Of a stretch of DNA of 64,000 nt, positions 49,525 to 62,158 are shown one piece after another (position 1 is the stretch's first letter; each line of letters opens with the position of its first letter). Below the pieces are notes generated by a model. That model was given only the letters and a program-made list of their open reading frames with translations. It did no database searches and was not told the DNA's origin. A program made the position numbers and the translations under genes. The stretch is from Liriodendron chinense (taxonomy: Eukaryota; Streptophyta; Magnoliopsida; Magnoliales; Magnoliaceae), in NCBI GenBank assembly GCA_003013855.2, contig PVNU02001548.1, positions 4,712,001 through 4,776,000 of the forward strand, in the 5' to 3' direction.

Positions 49525-49996
49525 AGCGGTACACGAGTCTGGCTCATTTGGCTCGCTCAACTCGACTCGATCAAGCTTGATTCAGTTCGGCTTGACAGTT
49601 GAGTGCAAACCAAAGTGAGCTTGATTTTTTAGCAATCTAACCGAGCTCGAGTTGACCCCTGGCTTGTTTGATTTGATTCGACTCAGAGTTCGGATCAACT
49701 TGGATCAACTCAACTCATTTTTATATATACAATATATATCATATATTATATAACCAATCCGAGCACATTTCGCCCTAATTTCATTTCATTTCCCCTCCCC
49801 AAATTTCATTTCATTTTCCCCTACCATCCGAACTGGCCAAGCGCTCCCTATTTTTATTTCCCCCAAATCCCTCCGCTTGAGCTCATTGTTACTCGTGCTC
49901 ATCGGCCGGTTGCCTCCACTCGACTCTATCTCTCAATATCTCAATCTCTCTTCGAACTCGTTGTTGCTCGGTGCTCGCAGGCCGTCCAGCTCCTCT

Positions 49997-50034
<38 letters not shown>

Positions 50035-51240
50035 TACTGCTCGATGCCTCGATCTCATTCTTTACTGCTTGAGCGACACCTCGACCTCATTATCTGTTGC
50101 ATGAGCTCGAAGCTTGACCTCATTCTCTCCGAATCCCTTTTCATTTGAATTGTGAATTTGTGAATATATTAGGAATTTTTTTAATATATTTGTAAACTTG
50201 TGATTTGTGAATCTGTGAATTAATTTGTGAATTTGTGAATTAGTAATTGATTAGTATATTTGTGAATTTGTAAATTGATTAGTTAATTGATTAGTATATT
50301 AGTAATTTTGTAAATTGATTTGTGAATTTATGAATATATTTGTGAATCTATCATTTGATTTGCAAGCTTGTAATTTGTGAACATATTTGTGAATATGTGA
50401 ATATATTAGTCAATCTGTGAATTGATTTGTAAAGTTGTGAATTTGTGAATTGATGAATTAATTAGTATATTTGTGAATTTATGAATTGATTAGTATATTA
50501 ATGAATTTGTAAATTCATTAGTTAATTGATTAGTATAGTTGTGAATTTGTGAATTGATTAGTATACTTAGTAAATGTGTGAATTGATTAGTATATTTGTG
50601 AATTTATGAATTGATTAGTAAATTTATTAGTATATTAGTGAATTTGTGAACTGATTAGTATATTTGTGAATTTATGAATTTATTAGTATATTTGTGAATT
50701 TCTAAATCTATTCACAAACAAAGCTTAAAAAATCTAATTCCATCCATACAAGAGCACGATGTAAAACTTTCCCCATCTTCTGATGTAGAAGATGTGAACC
50801 AGTACTTGTATGAAGATTTGGATGGCAACTCCAGCTTGAAAGACGACTCATCCTAGGAAGGATATTAAGTTGATGATGTGAGTTGTGACTTTGTAAACAC
50901 TAAGTTTGTAATATTATCAATTTCTCATTTATAAGTCGTATTTTATTTTCATTTCTACATATATGATGATGTTGATGGATTGGATTATTCATTTATGCAT
51001 TAGATTTTATGTACATACTCGAAAACTCGAGCTCGAAGTAGGTTCAAAAACTCAAGCTTGAAATAGGCTCGAAAGCTCTCGGCTCGAGCTCGCTCGATCT
51101 ATGACGAAACCAAGCCGAGCTTGTCAGCATAACTCGAGGACCAAGCCGAGTTGAACTCAAGCTCGGGGTGTCAGCTCGTCAAGCCGAGCCGGGCCAGGCT
51201 TGGTTCGGTTCGGTTTGGCTCATGTACAATACTAGCCAAC
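49525..51240. mobile_element. Candidate nonautonomous element bounded by GCTCGAG word patches
   Basis: 49530-49720 and 51010-51235 are both dense in GAGCTCGA, CTCGGCT and AAGCTTGA words in opposite senses. The outer ends GTACACGAG and CTCATGTAC are imperfect inverted repeats. No TSD found. The centre has a (CT)n tract and an AT minisatellite. Its class (hAT-like?) is uncertain. Confidence 0.35.
50145..50712. repeat. AT-rich minisatellite, TTTGTGAATTGATTAGTATA unit
   Basis: About 25 degenerate copies of a 20-24 bp unit. The unit spacing varies because sub-units GTGAATTTGTGAA slip. Confidence 0.85.
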
Positions 51241-51957
51241 AAAGTCAAATGTGACTATGTGCATGGAAAGGTTTCCATACACAATCCACTAAATCATTAC
51301 TCATGATTGCGAAATTGAATAGGATCATACTATGCATCGAATATGAAGATCTAATAACTATAACTCAAATCATAATCAATTGAGATGCCATTGTAGAAAT
51401 TGATTGTCGAAATCTTCCTCACCTTACAACCTTTAGAGAAGCACATGTGTGGAGAGAAGATCTTCAGAACGTATATAGGTTTGGGAATGAGGCCCACTGA
51501 TATGACTGATCGCAATATCCAACCCATAAGAAGATGAGATTGTTGATCAATTAGGCTCACCTCATAGAACTCTTACATATTGTCCAAGATGGATGTGAGA
51601 CCCACCAGTCTTCTGATCATTATCTTTGCATGATCATCCTTGATTTTCAACCAAGGGCATCACCCACCGCTAAATGGTTCCTGTGAGATTAACTTCTCGG
51701 AGTCCAGGGAGAAGAATCGACCCTATGGCATAACAGAGTTCATGCTGTTTGAGCACTAATTTGGCTACTTTGTCAACACCAACCAATGTGGCACTTGTGT
51801 GCGCCATTTCTCACATGGACCGCTTATGTGGCTTGACTACGATATCAGGCTGATTTAGTCATCAAGTTGCCACGCTTATGTCAACCATCGACCTGATTAG
51901 CAGAGCAGCCTGCTTTTTGGGCCATATACACGCCAGTGGTCCCATTAAATGAAGCAC
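51241..51957. other. Unassigned intergenic DNA
   Basis: Shares a short block (CTATGTGCATGGAAAGGTT) with 20960-20990. No gene or element end recognised. Confidence 0.35.
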
Positions 51958-52396
51958 TGTTGGATAAGAAATTGAAAAGACAAAAATGCATAACTTAGGA
52001 TCATGGAATAGGTTGTCCTTAAGACAGCAAAAGCCCCCACCACTTTAAGGGGCACTACAACAGGTTCCAACAAGTCCATAGATAATCCAAGCCTAATCCC
52101 AAGATTTTTGTTGCACAACGAATGCGCACTTTTGCACAACCAAACACATTTCAGAAATTAATGCAGAAAGACACAAGGAGAGAGAGATTGAGAGAGAGTA
52201 GCAGAGTAAGAATATTTTCATTTCTTTTGTGATCGTCCCAGACATCACATATATAGAATTTGAATGGTAATACGGGGAGCCAAAGGATCCCTTGAAGAAA
52301 AAATTGACTATTGATGAGAGGCTTTTTTTTTGTGATTTTTTACTTAAATTAGGAATATTATTGTAATTTGACTATAGCCAGCTTAACCAACTAACA
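51958..52396 (-). mobile_element. Probable copia solo LTR
   Basis: TGTTGGATAAG...CCAACTAACA. On the minus strand the order is TGTTAG start, a TATATATG box, a CT-rich tract (about 52165-52200), and end ATCCAACA, as in short copia LTRs. No TSD recognised and no internal region. Confidence 0.5.
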
Positions 52397-52491
52397 CCCT
52401 TTCACATCACTTTGCCTAACTGGGATTTCAATTCCTGTAACGGCCATGTCATCCAACTAAACAAATAACTGCCACATAGACACCATGTTAT

Positions 52492-53113
52492 GAGAGCAGA
52501 TTAGGTACTACCCAAGCTGCCCATGTAGAGCTCGGGACATGCTCGACGTGGTATGCACGTATTGGTGGAGACCTGCCATGTCAGCAAGCCTGACACAAGC
52601 ATGTCACATCTGCTCTCCACCAATACTCACGTGCCATGTACTAGCCTATCCCAAGTTCTGCACAGGCTTGAATAAGGATGCAGATTGTGTCCGACCTTGG
52701 TTGGACGTTTAAGCGTCCGACCAGACCTGTTTGGGGACCCACTATGATGTATCGATTTATCCAAGCTGTCCATCCCTCTTATAAGATCATGCTAATGTAA
52801 GAACCCAAAAATAAGTCAGATCCAACGCTGTATTTGACCACACCAAATAGTAAGCTTGGGTTGCATTAAATGCACATAGCATAATTTCAAGTTGCATTAA
52901 ATGCAAGAGTAGTCTCTGGTGTGGTCCATAACACCGTTGGATCTGCCTCAATTTTGGGCCCATCCCTTAACACGATCTTAGAAAATGAGTGAACGGCGTG
53001 GATAGACCGATACATCATGGTGGGCCCTCTCCCAGATCTAGTCGGACGCTTAAAGGTCCGACGAGGGTTCGGACATAATTCACGTCCCATGAGTAAGTAC
53101 CTAATCCGTGTCC
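52492..53113. mobile_element. Foldback MITE with perfect 9-bp TSD, carrying an inner foldback element
   Basis: Ends GAGAGCAGATTAGGTAC and GTACCTAATCCGTGTCC. TSD CCATGTTAT at 52483-52491 and 53114-53122. The ends resemble the 27799 element. The left 180 bp form a hairpin of their own (CACGTATTGGTGGAGA and its complement). Confidence 0.82.
52676..53087. mobile_element. Inner foldback MITE, GGATGCAG family
   Basis: Arms GGATGCAGATTGTGTCCGAC and its complement, with TTTAAGCGTCCGACCAGA. Flanks CTTGAATAA / CATGAGTAA match 7 of 9. Homologous over its full length to 59769-60171. Confidence 0.7.
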
Positions 53114-53193
53114 CCATGTTATACAATGGCCAACATAGAGTCAATCAGTCAACCTTTGACAGAGCTTGCTTTCTTTAACATACCGAGTTGCAG

Positions 53194-53381
53194 TTTTTTT
53201 TTTCTTTTTTTCTTTTTTTTTTTCATGTGATACACCCACCCTGTAAGCTGCGCAACGCACCCACACTATTAGTCACATGATGCATCCACCTGTATAATTA
53301 GTGTGTCTCCTTAGCATTCGAACCAGAGACTTGCTGTTGAAATGCCATGGCATCTTCTAGCTAGGCTAACAAGCAGACACT
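53194..53381 (-). mobile_element. tRNA-derived SINE with 9-bp TSD
   Basis: On the minus strand: A-box-like TTAGCCTAGCTAGAAG, B-box GGTTCGAATGC, 3' signature GTGACTAATAGTGTGGGTG, A-rich tail (plus-strand T-run 53194-53226). TSD GAGTTGCAG at 53185-53193 and 53382-53390. Confidence 0.82.
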
Positions 53382-53624
53382 GAGTTGCAGGTTATACAAT
53401 GGTTTGAACTATTGGTGGATTCTAAGTTAATGTAAGAATGGTGAAAATTGAAGATTAACAAATTCTAAGGCTCCTTACCGAGGCAAGTTCCCTAAGGCGC
53501 CTCAATAGCCTTACTTACAGCTCACACCATGCACTTTTGAGCAAGGTGCTTCATATTGTCCTTATGGTGGTTGTAGCCTGAACCCTTGATGTGGCAAAAC
53601 TCAATTCCCTCTCCTCTAACCACC

Positions 53625-53630
<6 letters not shown>

Positions 53631-53712
<82 letters not shown>
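53631..53712. repeat. (TA)n microsatellite
   Basis: About 40 TA units. Confidence 0.95.
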
Positions 53713-54279
<567 letters not shown>

Positions 54280-54281
54280 CA

Positions 54282-54620
54282 ATGCTCACATGTGCACCAG
54301 TGAGATGAGAACTCATTATACGTAATGTGAGTGCTCAATCTGAGCCATCCATGTGATGCAGCAGCCCCAAAAACCCCAAGGCCCAACTTTCAACCTGATC
54401 TAAAACTTTGGTGGGATGTAGAAGAGAGAGAGAGAGAGAGAGGGGGGGGGGGGGGGGGGGGGGGGTGAATGCTCACATGTGCACCAGTGAGATGAGAACT
54501 CATTATACGTAATGTGAGTGCTCAATCTGAGCCGTCCATGTGATGCAGCAGCCCCAAAAACCCCAGGGCCCAACTTTCAACCTGATCCAAAACTTTGGTG
54601 GGATGTAGAAGAGAGAGAGA
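54282..54620. repeat. Near-identical direct duplication of a MITE arm around a G-homopolymer
   Basis: AATGCTCACATGTGCACCAG...TTGGTGGGATGTAGAAG occurs at about 54282-54424 and again at 54468-54610, with only a few substitutions. The link is (GA)n plus a run of about 23 G (54443-54465). The unit is related to an arm of the 15570-15891 foldback MITE. Confidence 0.85.
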
Positions 54621-54643
54621 GAGAGAATTAGTGAGCAGGTGAG

Positions 54644-54645
54644 CA

Positions 54646-54741
<96 letters not shown>
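54644..54741. repeat. (CT)n(TA)n microsatellite
   Basis: CTCTCT then TATATA; reverse complement order of the tract at 54168-54278. Confidence 0.95.
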
Positions 54742-54743
<2 letters not shown>

Positions 54744-55053
54744 ATTGTTGGAATAACCCTTTACCCATTGTTGGGCTAAAGCGAACTTTTCAAATTTAGT
54801 GCTCAAACATACTACTTTTATAACGTGAATTGAACATCGATAAACTCATTTTGGAAAAAGCGTTGAGTTTGTCTCGGGGAAGCGCTATCTTAGTCGATTA
54901 GGCTAATGCTGTTGAGCCGATGGTTTGAATCCCAATCGCTAAATAAACAGCACATAATCTGGTGAGGTAACACCCTCAGATGAAACACTGATGGGATGAG
55001 ATGAGGTCTCCGCTCTTTTGCCAAATAGACAGAACACTTGCTCCGGAGATACA

Positions 55054-55637
55054 TGTTGGGATTGGACACCTCTACTCTTCACGCATGAAGACCACTGACC
55101 GGTCGGTCACGATGGAGCAAGACAGCAGGTTTGCTGGAACTTTTCTGGGTCATCTGGCCGGCCGGTGGGGGATCCGACCAGTCGGCAGTTTCCTTTTTGG
55201 TTTGGGTTTCTTGCGCAAGGAGTTTCTAATTTCGGTTTTCCTTATTTAAGGGGATGTAATCCGAGATTAGGGTTGCCACCAATAGGCCAAGAGATTGAGA
55301 GGGTTCTAGGGTGAGAGAAAGAGCTAGGGAGGAAGCTTGGAGTTCTCTGGGTTGAGGGAAATGGATGGGTTTGTCCTCCTCATGTGAGAATTAGCTTCGG
55401 GCAGCTTGAGATTTCCCTTGTAGGCTGTGATCCAAGGTTTTCTTTTATAATCTTTTGTAACTTCTGATTCATAGTGGATTTGTGTCGCTTTGTGCCATGG
55501 TTTTTTACCCTTGAGGGGTTTTTCCACGTTAAAATCAGATTGCCGTCTTGTGTGTGATAATTTGCTTGTTGATTGCCATTGTGGTGTGTTCCTCGCCTGC
55601 TTTGATTGCTTCCGTTGCGGGGCTCCTAACCCCAACA
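55054..55637 (+). mobile_element. Copia solo LTR with perfect 5-bp TSD
   Basis: 584 bp, TGTTGGG...CCCCAACA, TSD ATACA at 55049-55053 and 55638-55642. It contains GACCGGTCGG near its start, TTATTTAAGG as a possible TATA element, and GGGGTTTTTCCACG, a motif usual near the end of copia LTRs. No internal region. Confidence 0.85.
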
Positions 55638-55642
55638 ATACA

Positions 55643-58547
55643 AGCGTTGGATACGAGCCCATGTCATGCGAGTTTAGGAAGAGTACGGCGAAGGGAGGTC
55701 TCACAAAGCGGTCTACATAGAGAGATCAAACAGCATCCCGTGTTCCAACAGCAAATGGCGGCAAGCTTAGACGCGCTCCCTGTAGGGTTGGAGTACTTGT
55801 ACAGCCGAGGCTTTTATCTGCGTCATGGAACGATGACTTGTTTAATCTTGTAATTCAAAGCTGCAGCGCCAAGAGCAGATGGATCCTGCCGGAGAGTTGA
55901 ACATAGCACTTTCTAATTCAAGAGTGGATGACCAGCCATATATATTTATATGGGAAATAATAAATAAGTAAAACCTCTAATTATTGCCTATTTTGAAAAT
56001 AGCATGTGCGAAGAGCTTGCATTTCTCTGTTTCGGGTTAGGCCTACTGTGTCCTGCTTAGGTGATGTCCTACAAGTCGGGTACAGGCAGAGCAAACCTTC
56101 TGGCCAGTGTTCATGAAGCTTATCAAGGCTAGGAACCATTTGGCAGACAGTTTAATGACCAGTTGGCAATGGGCGGATCTGGACCGACCAATTGACAGGC
56201 CATGTCATGGATGGACCAGTGATCAAAATTCACAGTAACCATGTTCTTTTAACCATTCAAGAGCTGTTTCTTTCAGTCATGGCTCTATATTTGGTCTCAG
56301 TCTGAAGACGGTCCATGGATCATGTGGTTACAAACTTCTAATGGACACAATTTTAGGGCCATGACTCGTTCAAGTGTTGACCTACTTTCACCAAACAACA
56401 GTTTGAAAGGTTGGCACTATTTATAAATGTCGAGGGAACGTGGTGATGAGGTGGCCATTTGGAAATGGGTTGTAGGCCATATCAGCAGTTGATCAAAGGT
56501 GGGTTCATGATGCCCCTGGACCCAAATCTATTTTCGCCCACATAAGCCATGGACCAAAAGATCACTTGCAGTGGACCAATCACAACGATGGGCACTAAAC
56601 AAAAATCTCACTTGCTTTGACTATGAGATTCAAATGGGCTCATCATAAAACTTTTTCATTTGGTGGGCAATCACAGATCAATGGTTTTGATGCATAGGAA
56701 CTTACAAAACGCGATCACACTCATCACTTTGGCTGCAACCTAATAGCTGTGTAATAGCTATAAATGGATAAGATGATTCTAGATGTAATTTTTACTATCT
56801 TCCATATATATTCATTATTTTTTTATTGATTTCTTTTGTTATATATACTTCCATTAGAAATTTAGAATTCTCCAAATATTCTCAAGTTATCATAATTCTA
56901 ATTAGTCCATCCATTCCTACAATAAAAACTCGTCATTCATTTAGCATATGATAGCGCTAGTATTTAGTAATGAGCCCTAGGACACCACCAAGGGCCCTGG
57001 CCCACCACACATGCAGTCGGCTCAAAGTGCTTAGCTTGGCTCTTAAGAGGGTTCTTTTGTGGGCAATGCTAGCTTTGAAGATAGCGGGCTTCGTATTACA
57101 CTTGATATGTAGGCACTAGAAATTGTATATAGGATATATATTAATTCTTTTTTAATTGATACGATGTGGGGCTGAATTTCAGCAGATCATGGCCGTGAAA
57201 ATATATTAAGTAAAGTAAATTAATTAAATGTAGAGCTCATTGTTGCCAAGTTTAAATCCCAAGATGAGATGAGATTGGTTGAACAATCCTAACCTCTGAT
57301 TTGTGACACTTGTTTGTGGAAATAAGGCCACTTGATATTTTTCACTTTTAACTGTCGAATAAATGTCTACCCATCCAATACCTATACAATCCAATAAGGT
57401 TAATTTTTTGGTTCGACACATTTACACTAGCTACCATAATTTGGAAGGTTTAATTTGACAACTCGTATGCTGCGTGTCCAATTTCTAAGTGCCAGCGTAT
57501 CATCCATCACACAGCCAGAGTAATAAAAGTTTTTTCTCTTGAAGATGGTAGTGGATGCAGGAGAGGGGCCTTGATCCATGGGCCAGTATTGATGCAGGTC
57601 CAGTATAAAGCCCATGTTAGGCTCCCATCGTTTTTGGGTTTAAGAAAAAAAAAAACATTGCATGGGTCCCACAGCTATAGGGATACTTAGCACGCACGCA
57701 AAATCCCGAGCTTTTGTCAGTAGGGCCCACCTTACTCAGACAATCCTGTTTGAGCCAACAGAGCACTCTTGACCATGACTTTTCTTTTTCTTCTTCTTTT
57801 ATTCTGGAAGTCCTAGATTCCCATGTTAGTTTAGCACCATTTTGATGACTCAATCCTCCCCGTCCTATCTCGCACTGATGTACACCCAGACTTACCAAAT
57901 TGTAGGTTCGATCGTGGACGAAGTCACACTGATCAAGCGATCCTAACCATTCACAGCTATCAAATGGATGGGTAAGAGAAAGTGAATGGTCCAAATTCGG
58001 TTATGCTCCATTCACAGATGAGTCAACAAATTGGATTACCGTACAACATTGCCATGTGTACGGTTGAAGAGCCATCACCATTTTCCCCTTCTCAAGAGTC
58101 AAAGACTCGTAAGATTCAACGGCTCGGCTGACCACACTGCTGTGATTATTGAGCTATATTACACATCCACAGGCGGGGCCCACCTGATGAGTGGTCAGCC
58201 ATACTGCGTGCGGGCCAAGAATCCCATTGAGGTCTATGGAAAAATGTGTGTGCCATTTTCGTGTCATGTGACTCATGTTAGAGCTGACCGGTTCACCCAC
58301 TCTTGGACAAGATTGGGATTGTTCATTACGTGTGGCCTACTATGCCTGAGCTCTGGACGACCATCCTGAAGTATCAAACTGAAAAAAAATGCCTAAGAAA
58401 TGCTAAGCATTTACATATCCAATTACAAGTAAATAAGTAATGATTATTTACTTATGTAATTATTACATCAATTTTGAGGTTGATGTTGCTCGTGAGCTTG
58501 TTTGTTAAGCTTCTTATTTCATAACATTGAATAAAATATATAAGACT
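55643..58547. other. Unassigned intergenic DNA
   Basis: No gene recognised. 57492-57535 repeats the motif ATCATCCATCACACAGCCAG seen at 5495 and (inverted) 61910. Minus-strand open frames 57427-57994 are unrecognised. Confidence 0.4.
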
Positions 58548-58817
58548 CACCATAATGTTTGTATATTACCTACGGCATTCATTTGTTCCGCCAGCTCATT
58601 TTAGGGCATGAGCCAAACAATGAGGCAGATTTGAAGTTAAAGTGGACCACACCATAGGAAATGTTGGGAATGGTGGATCGTCATTAACCCCAAATTTCCT
58701 ATGGTGTGGTCCACTTGAACTTTTAATCTACCTTGTTTTTTGCCACAGACCTTATAATGAGATGATAAAATGGATGGACGGTATATATATCATATATACA
58801 TCATTGTGAGTCCCATA
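58548..58817. repeat. Foldback repeat of the GGCCCACC-TGATGTATGT core type
   Basis: Inverted halves: AAGTGGACCACACCATAGGA against TCCTATGGTGTGGTCCACTT, plus ATTTTAGGGCATGAGCC. Ends worn, no TSD. Confidence 0.6.
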
Positions 58818-59768
58818 AATTTTGACAATACTCGAGCTTGGTAGATTACATGATTCATGGTGCTATTTTCGATGTATATTTCCTTCTTGAACAAACACCA
58901 TTTCAAAGTTACTTATTAGCTATTTATTCTATTTACATTTGTAATTGAAAAAACAAACATCCTAGATGGACGGCGCTCTGACGGCCCCAAACCCTGACCA
59001 ATAAATAAGAATTTAGACTCGGGTCAATAATTCGGGCATGATATGAGAGCCCGAGCCTGGGTCATAGCTGGCAAGGCCTGGAAGCTCGACGGCCATAGAT
59101 AGCTCTAGGTTGAACGCCAACACAGATTTTGCGACCAATACCAATCTACAAAGCCCACAGATAAGGATTTCATAATATTAAAGGTCCACTGTGGATAGTT
59201 TACTCACCGTCTAAACAATAGTGGGCCCACACTATGATCGGCTGTAGATCAACACTTACGTCCAACCCATGCTGGATCAGATACACACTCCTTGATACAT
59301 TTTTTTTTTAGGGGGGCCCACAAGGAACGGACGTTGAAAATGGGCCTCTCACGTGGTAAAATTGGCCAATAGTGGTCAAATGAGCCATCGTTTGCCAGTT
59401 AGTTAGATGCCTCTAGATGATTTTATATATAATAGCGATGGGCCTAGCATTAGTCAATCATAACCATGTGTATTCCCACCGTGGCCCTAATTAGATCATC
59501 TTAACCTTTTGATGCCCATCTTTACTCGATCTTAACCATATGGAGCCGTTGATCACATCTATTTCCACGTCGGGCCATCTTAACCCTGTGGTGTCCATCT
59601 TTAATCAATTTCCAATGTGTATTTCCATGTTGGCGCATCTTTTAGATGTTCTTAACCATGTGGTCCCATCGAAAGTCGATCATAACCATGCGATTTCCAT
59701 CGGACCCAACCTTAGATGAACTTAACTATGTGGCACCATCATTAGTTGATTTCAACCATGTGCATTTC

Positions 59769-60171
59769 GGACGCAATCTATGTCTAACTTTTAAGCATCT
59801 GACCAGATTTATGTAGGGGCACGCCGTGATGTATCTGTTTATCTACATTGTCTGTTCTTTTTCTAAGATCATGTTAAGAAATGGCCCCAAAAATGAGTAG
59901 ATCCAACGGTCTAATGGACCACACCAGTGATGACTCTTTCATTTAATGTAATTTGCACTCAATGTTTTGTGCATTTAATGCACATTTAATGCAACCAAGC
60001 TTATATTTGGTGTAGTCTAACATTGGATTTGCCTATTTTTTGACCGATATATTAGTATGATCTTAGAAAAGGAATAGACAACGAGGATGGACTAATACAT
60101 CACATTGGGCTCCCACACAAGTCTAGTCAAATGCTTAAAGGTCCCATCAAGGTTAGACGCAGTCTGCATCC
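59769..60171. mobile_element. Foldback MITE with perfect 9-bp TSD, GGATGCAG family
   Basis: 403 bp, ends GGACGCAATCTATGTCTAAC and GTTAGACGCAGTCTGCATCC. TSD GTGCATTTC at 59760-59768 and 60172-60180. Central GCATTTAATGCACATTTAATGC-like words as in 52676-53087. Confidence 0.88.
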
Positions 60172-60189
60172 GTGCATTTCCATGTGGAG

Positions 60190-60878
60190 TGATGTAGAAC
60201 GGGCAATGATTATTCCATGGCCCAGATGGATCAAGAGAATACCAGGTCGGAGTTGAAAGCGATCCGGACCGTCAGGACCATAAACCGACTGTATCTCGCA
60301 ATCCGAAATGAGTTTCGGGACATATAATATATCAATTTGGGGTAGCTCGAGCTACTTTAGCCAACCAACCCCGCTACGCCGGGTTGCCCATGCCGGAATC
60401 ACGAGATTCAACCGTATCGACGGTCATTAGGCTAGTTTATTTTCAATTTTACTATTTATAATTAGTTTTAATTCGATTATAACTTTAGATTTGTAAGGCT
60501 TTAGAGTTAGTGCCCAACATGAAAAGTGCTTAGAATATTTAAGTAGAACAACATAGTTGAGGCCGTTTGATAACTTTCTATTTTTGGCTGAAATCCAAAA
60601 GTTCTAGTAGGATTGAACTGACTTCTATAAATAGTAAGTTTACTATTTATAGTAAGTTACGTTCTGTAAGAGTTTGAGTTGGAGTTGGAGTCTGATACTT
60701 TATCTAAGGTTTATTTTTCTATTTATATGCATTTTAATTTCGTTTATTATTCATTCAATTATCAGTAAAGCAATTATTCGGAATTAATTTCCTTTTTTAT
60801 CTTTTATTTCTTCTTGTGGATTCGAGAAACAATCGGTTAGGAAGACGGTGATTGACCTACCACGTCCTCCCTGCGTCA
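60190..60878. mobile_element. Solo LTR with perfect 5-bp TSD
   Basis: 689 bp, TGATGTAGAACGG...CTCCCTGCGTCA, TSD TGGAG at 60185-60189 and 60879-60883. Contains CTATAAATAG (TATA-like) at about 60625. No coding domain; superfamily not assigned. Confidence 0.75.
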
Positions 60879-60950
60879 TGGAGCCCTTCATTGGATGATC
60901 TTAACTATAAGCCCACCATTGATTTATCCTAATAAAGTTGGCACATGTAT

Positions 60951-62158
60951 TAATGTATTATAATAAGATATGGGCATTTATATATTTATTAACATGTATG
61001 CCAAGACATAAATTTTAAGTGGAAACAACAATTTTCTACTTCTAAATTTCAACATATTCACAGTAGTCATGTGGTACCGAGGACTTGGATACAAAGCCAC
61101 CTCAACAAGCATAGATACAATGCAAGTCGTGGTTGACCATGGAACGTGAGATCCAGGTAGACCATCAGTCGGGTCCACCTTATTGTTGCGCTGGTCCAAA
61201 AGTCGGGCTCTTCACCTACCTGGATGGTAGCCCAGCTAATGATTGGCTGGGCTGATATTAGGCGTGGGCATTTTCACGGTGGACCCCATCTGATGAATGG
61301 CTCAGATCTCACCCATGATCCACATGGCACGTGTGGGAGAGTAAGATTCCTCTGGGTACTAAGACCTAGAATTTCAACTGAATAAATGTCGTGATGGAAA
61401 CAGTCCAAAACCTCATAAAGACATGACCAAGACTACTCAGCAGCTTCATGAATTTTGAACAACCAGCTGCCTATTTTACATCAATCCTCCTAAATCGCAA
61501 TAAGATGAAAGTCGACGGATAATATCATCTCCTGGGTGATATTTTCCGTCCATGCTCCATCCATGATGGACCCCACGATTTCGACGGTCAGATTGCTTCA
61601 CATTTAGCCTCCACCATTCCAAGAATGAGATGATACTTTAGCCCTAATAAATATAAAAAAATGCTTCAGTCAGTCAAAATATTAGGAGACCAGACGTGAC
61701 AACAGTGCGTATTTTGGCCTCTTCTGGTTTGAAAGTCTACTAAAGAAGACAATGACATTTGGCAAGTTTCCCACAAGTCATACTTCCAGTGAATTTGTTT
61801 TTATCTCCATAGATTATATATGCCATTTGGCATCCTATACCTACTTAGCATTTGTATTAAAATAGTAATTTGCATGTGTAATTATATGAATTGTGGACAA
61901 CTTTGATACTCTGGCAAGCTGTGATGGATAATATGCCGGCACTGAGAAATCATCGCACACGTGACATGCAAGTAATTTGAAATGAGCTGACTAAAGTATT
62001 AGCTGAGAAAAAATTACACTAATTTGATTATCTTAATGTTGAATTGGTGGACATTTATTGGAAGGTTGGATGAAAAATAGCCAATGATCCTATTTGAGCA
62101 AATAAATATCCATGTATCAAAAATTAGGATTGTCCAGTTAATTTGATTTTGGCATTGT
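60951..62158. other. Unassigned intergenic DNA
   Basis: Scattered GTGGACCCCATCTGATGAATGG-type repeat words. No gene or element boundary recognised. Confidence 0.35.

Larger units (their letters stand above)
59440..60950. repeat. Degenerate GATCTTAACCATGTGG array, interrupted by two insertions
   Basis: Copies of GATC.TAACCATGTGG.CCCATC occur about every 50-70 bp from 59450 to 59768. They continue as CCATGTGGAG at 60181 and GGATGATCTTAACTATAAGC at 60893, once the MITE 59769-60171 and the LTR 60190-60878 are set aside. Confidence 0.6.

Noticed and set aside
54878..54955. Possible tRNA gene (GGTTTGAATCCC box)
   Set aside because: The acceptor stem and anticodon arm do not fold convincingly; more likely a SINE head or chance.
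57427..57994. Minus-strand open frames of 62 and 125 codons
   Set aside because: No recognised motif; composition like surrounding repeat-rich intergenic DNA.
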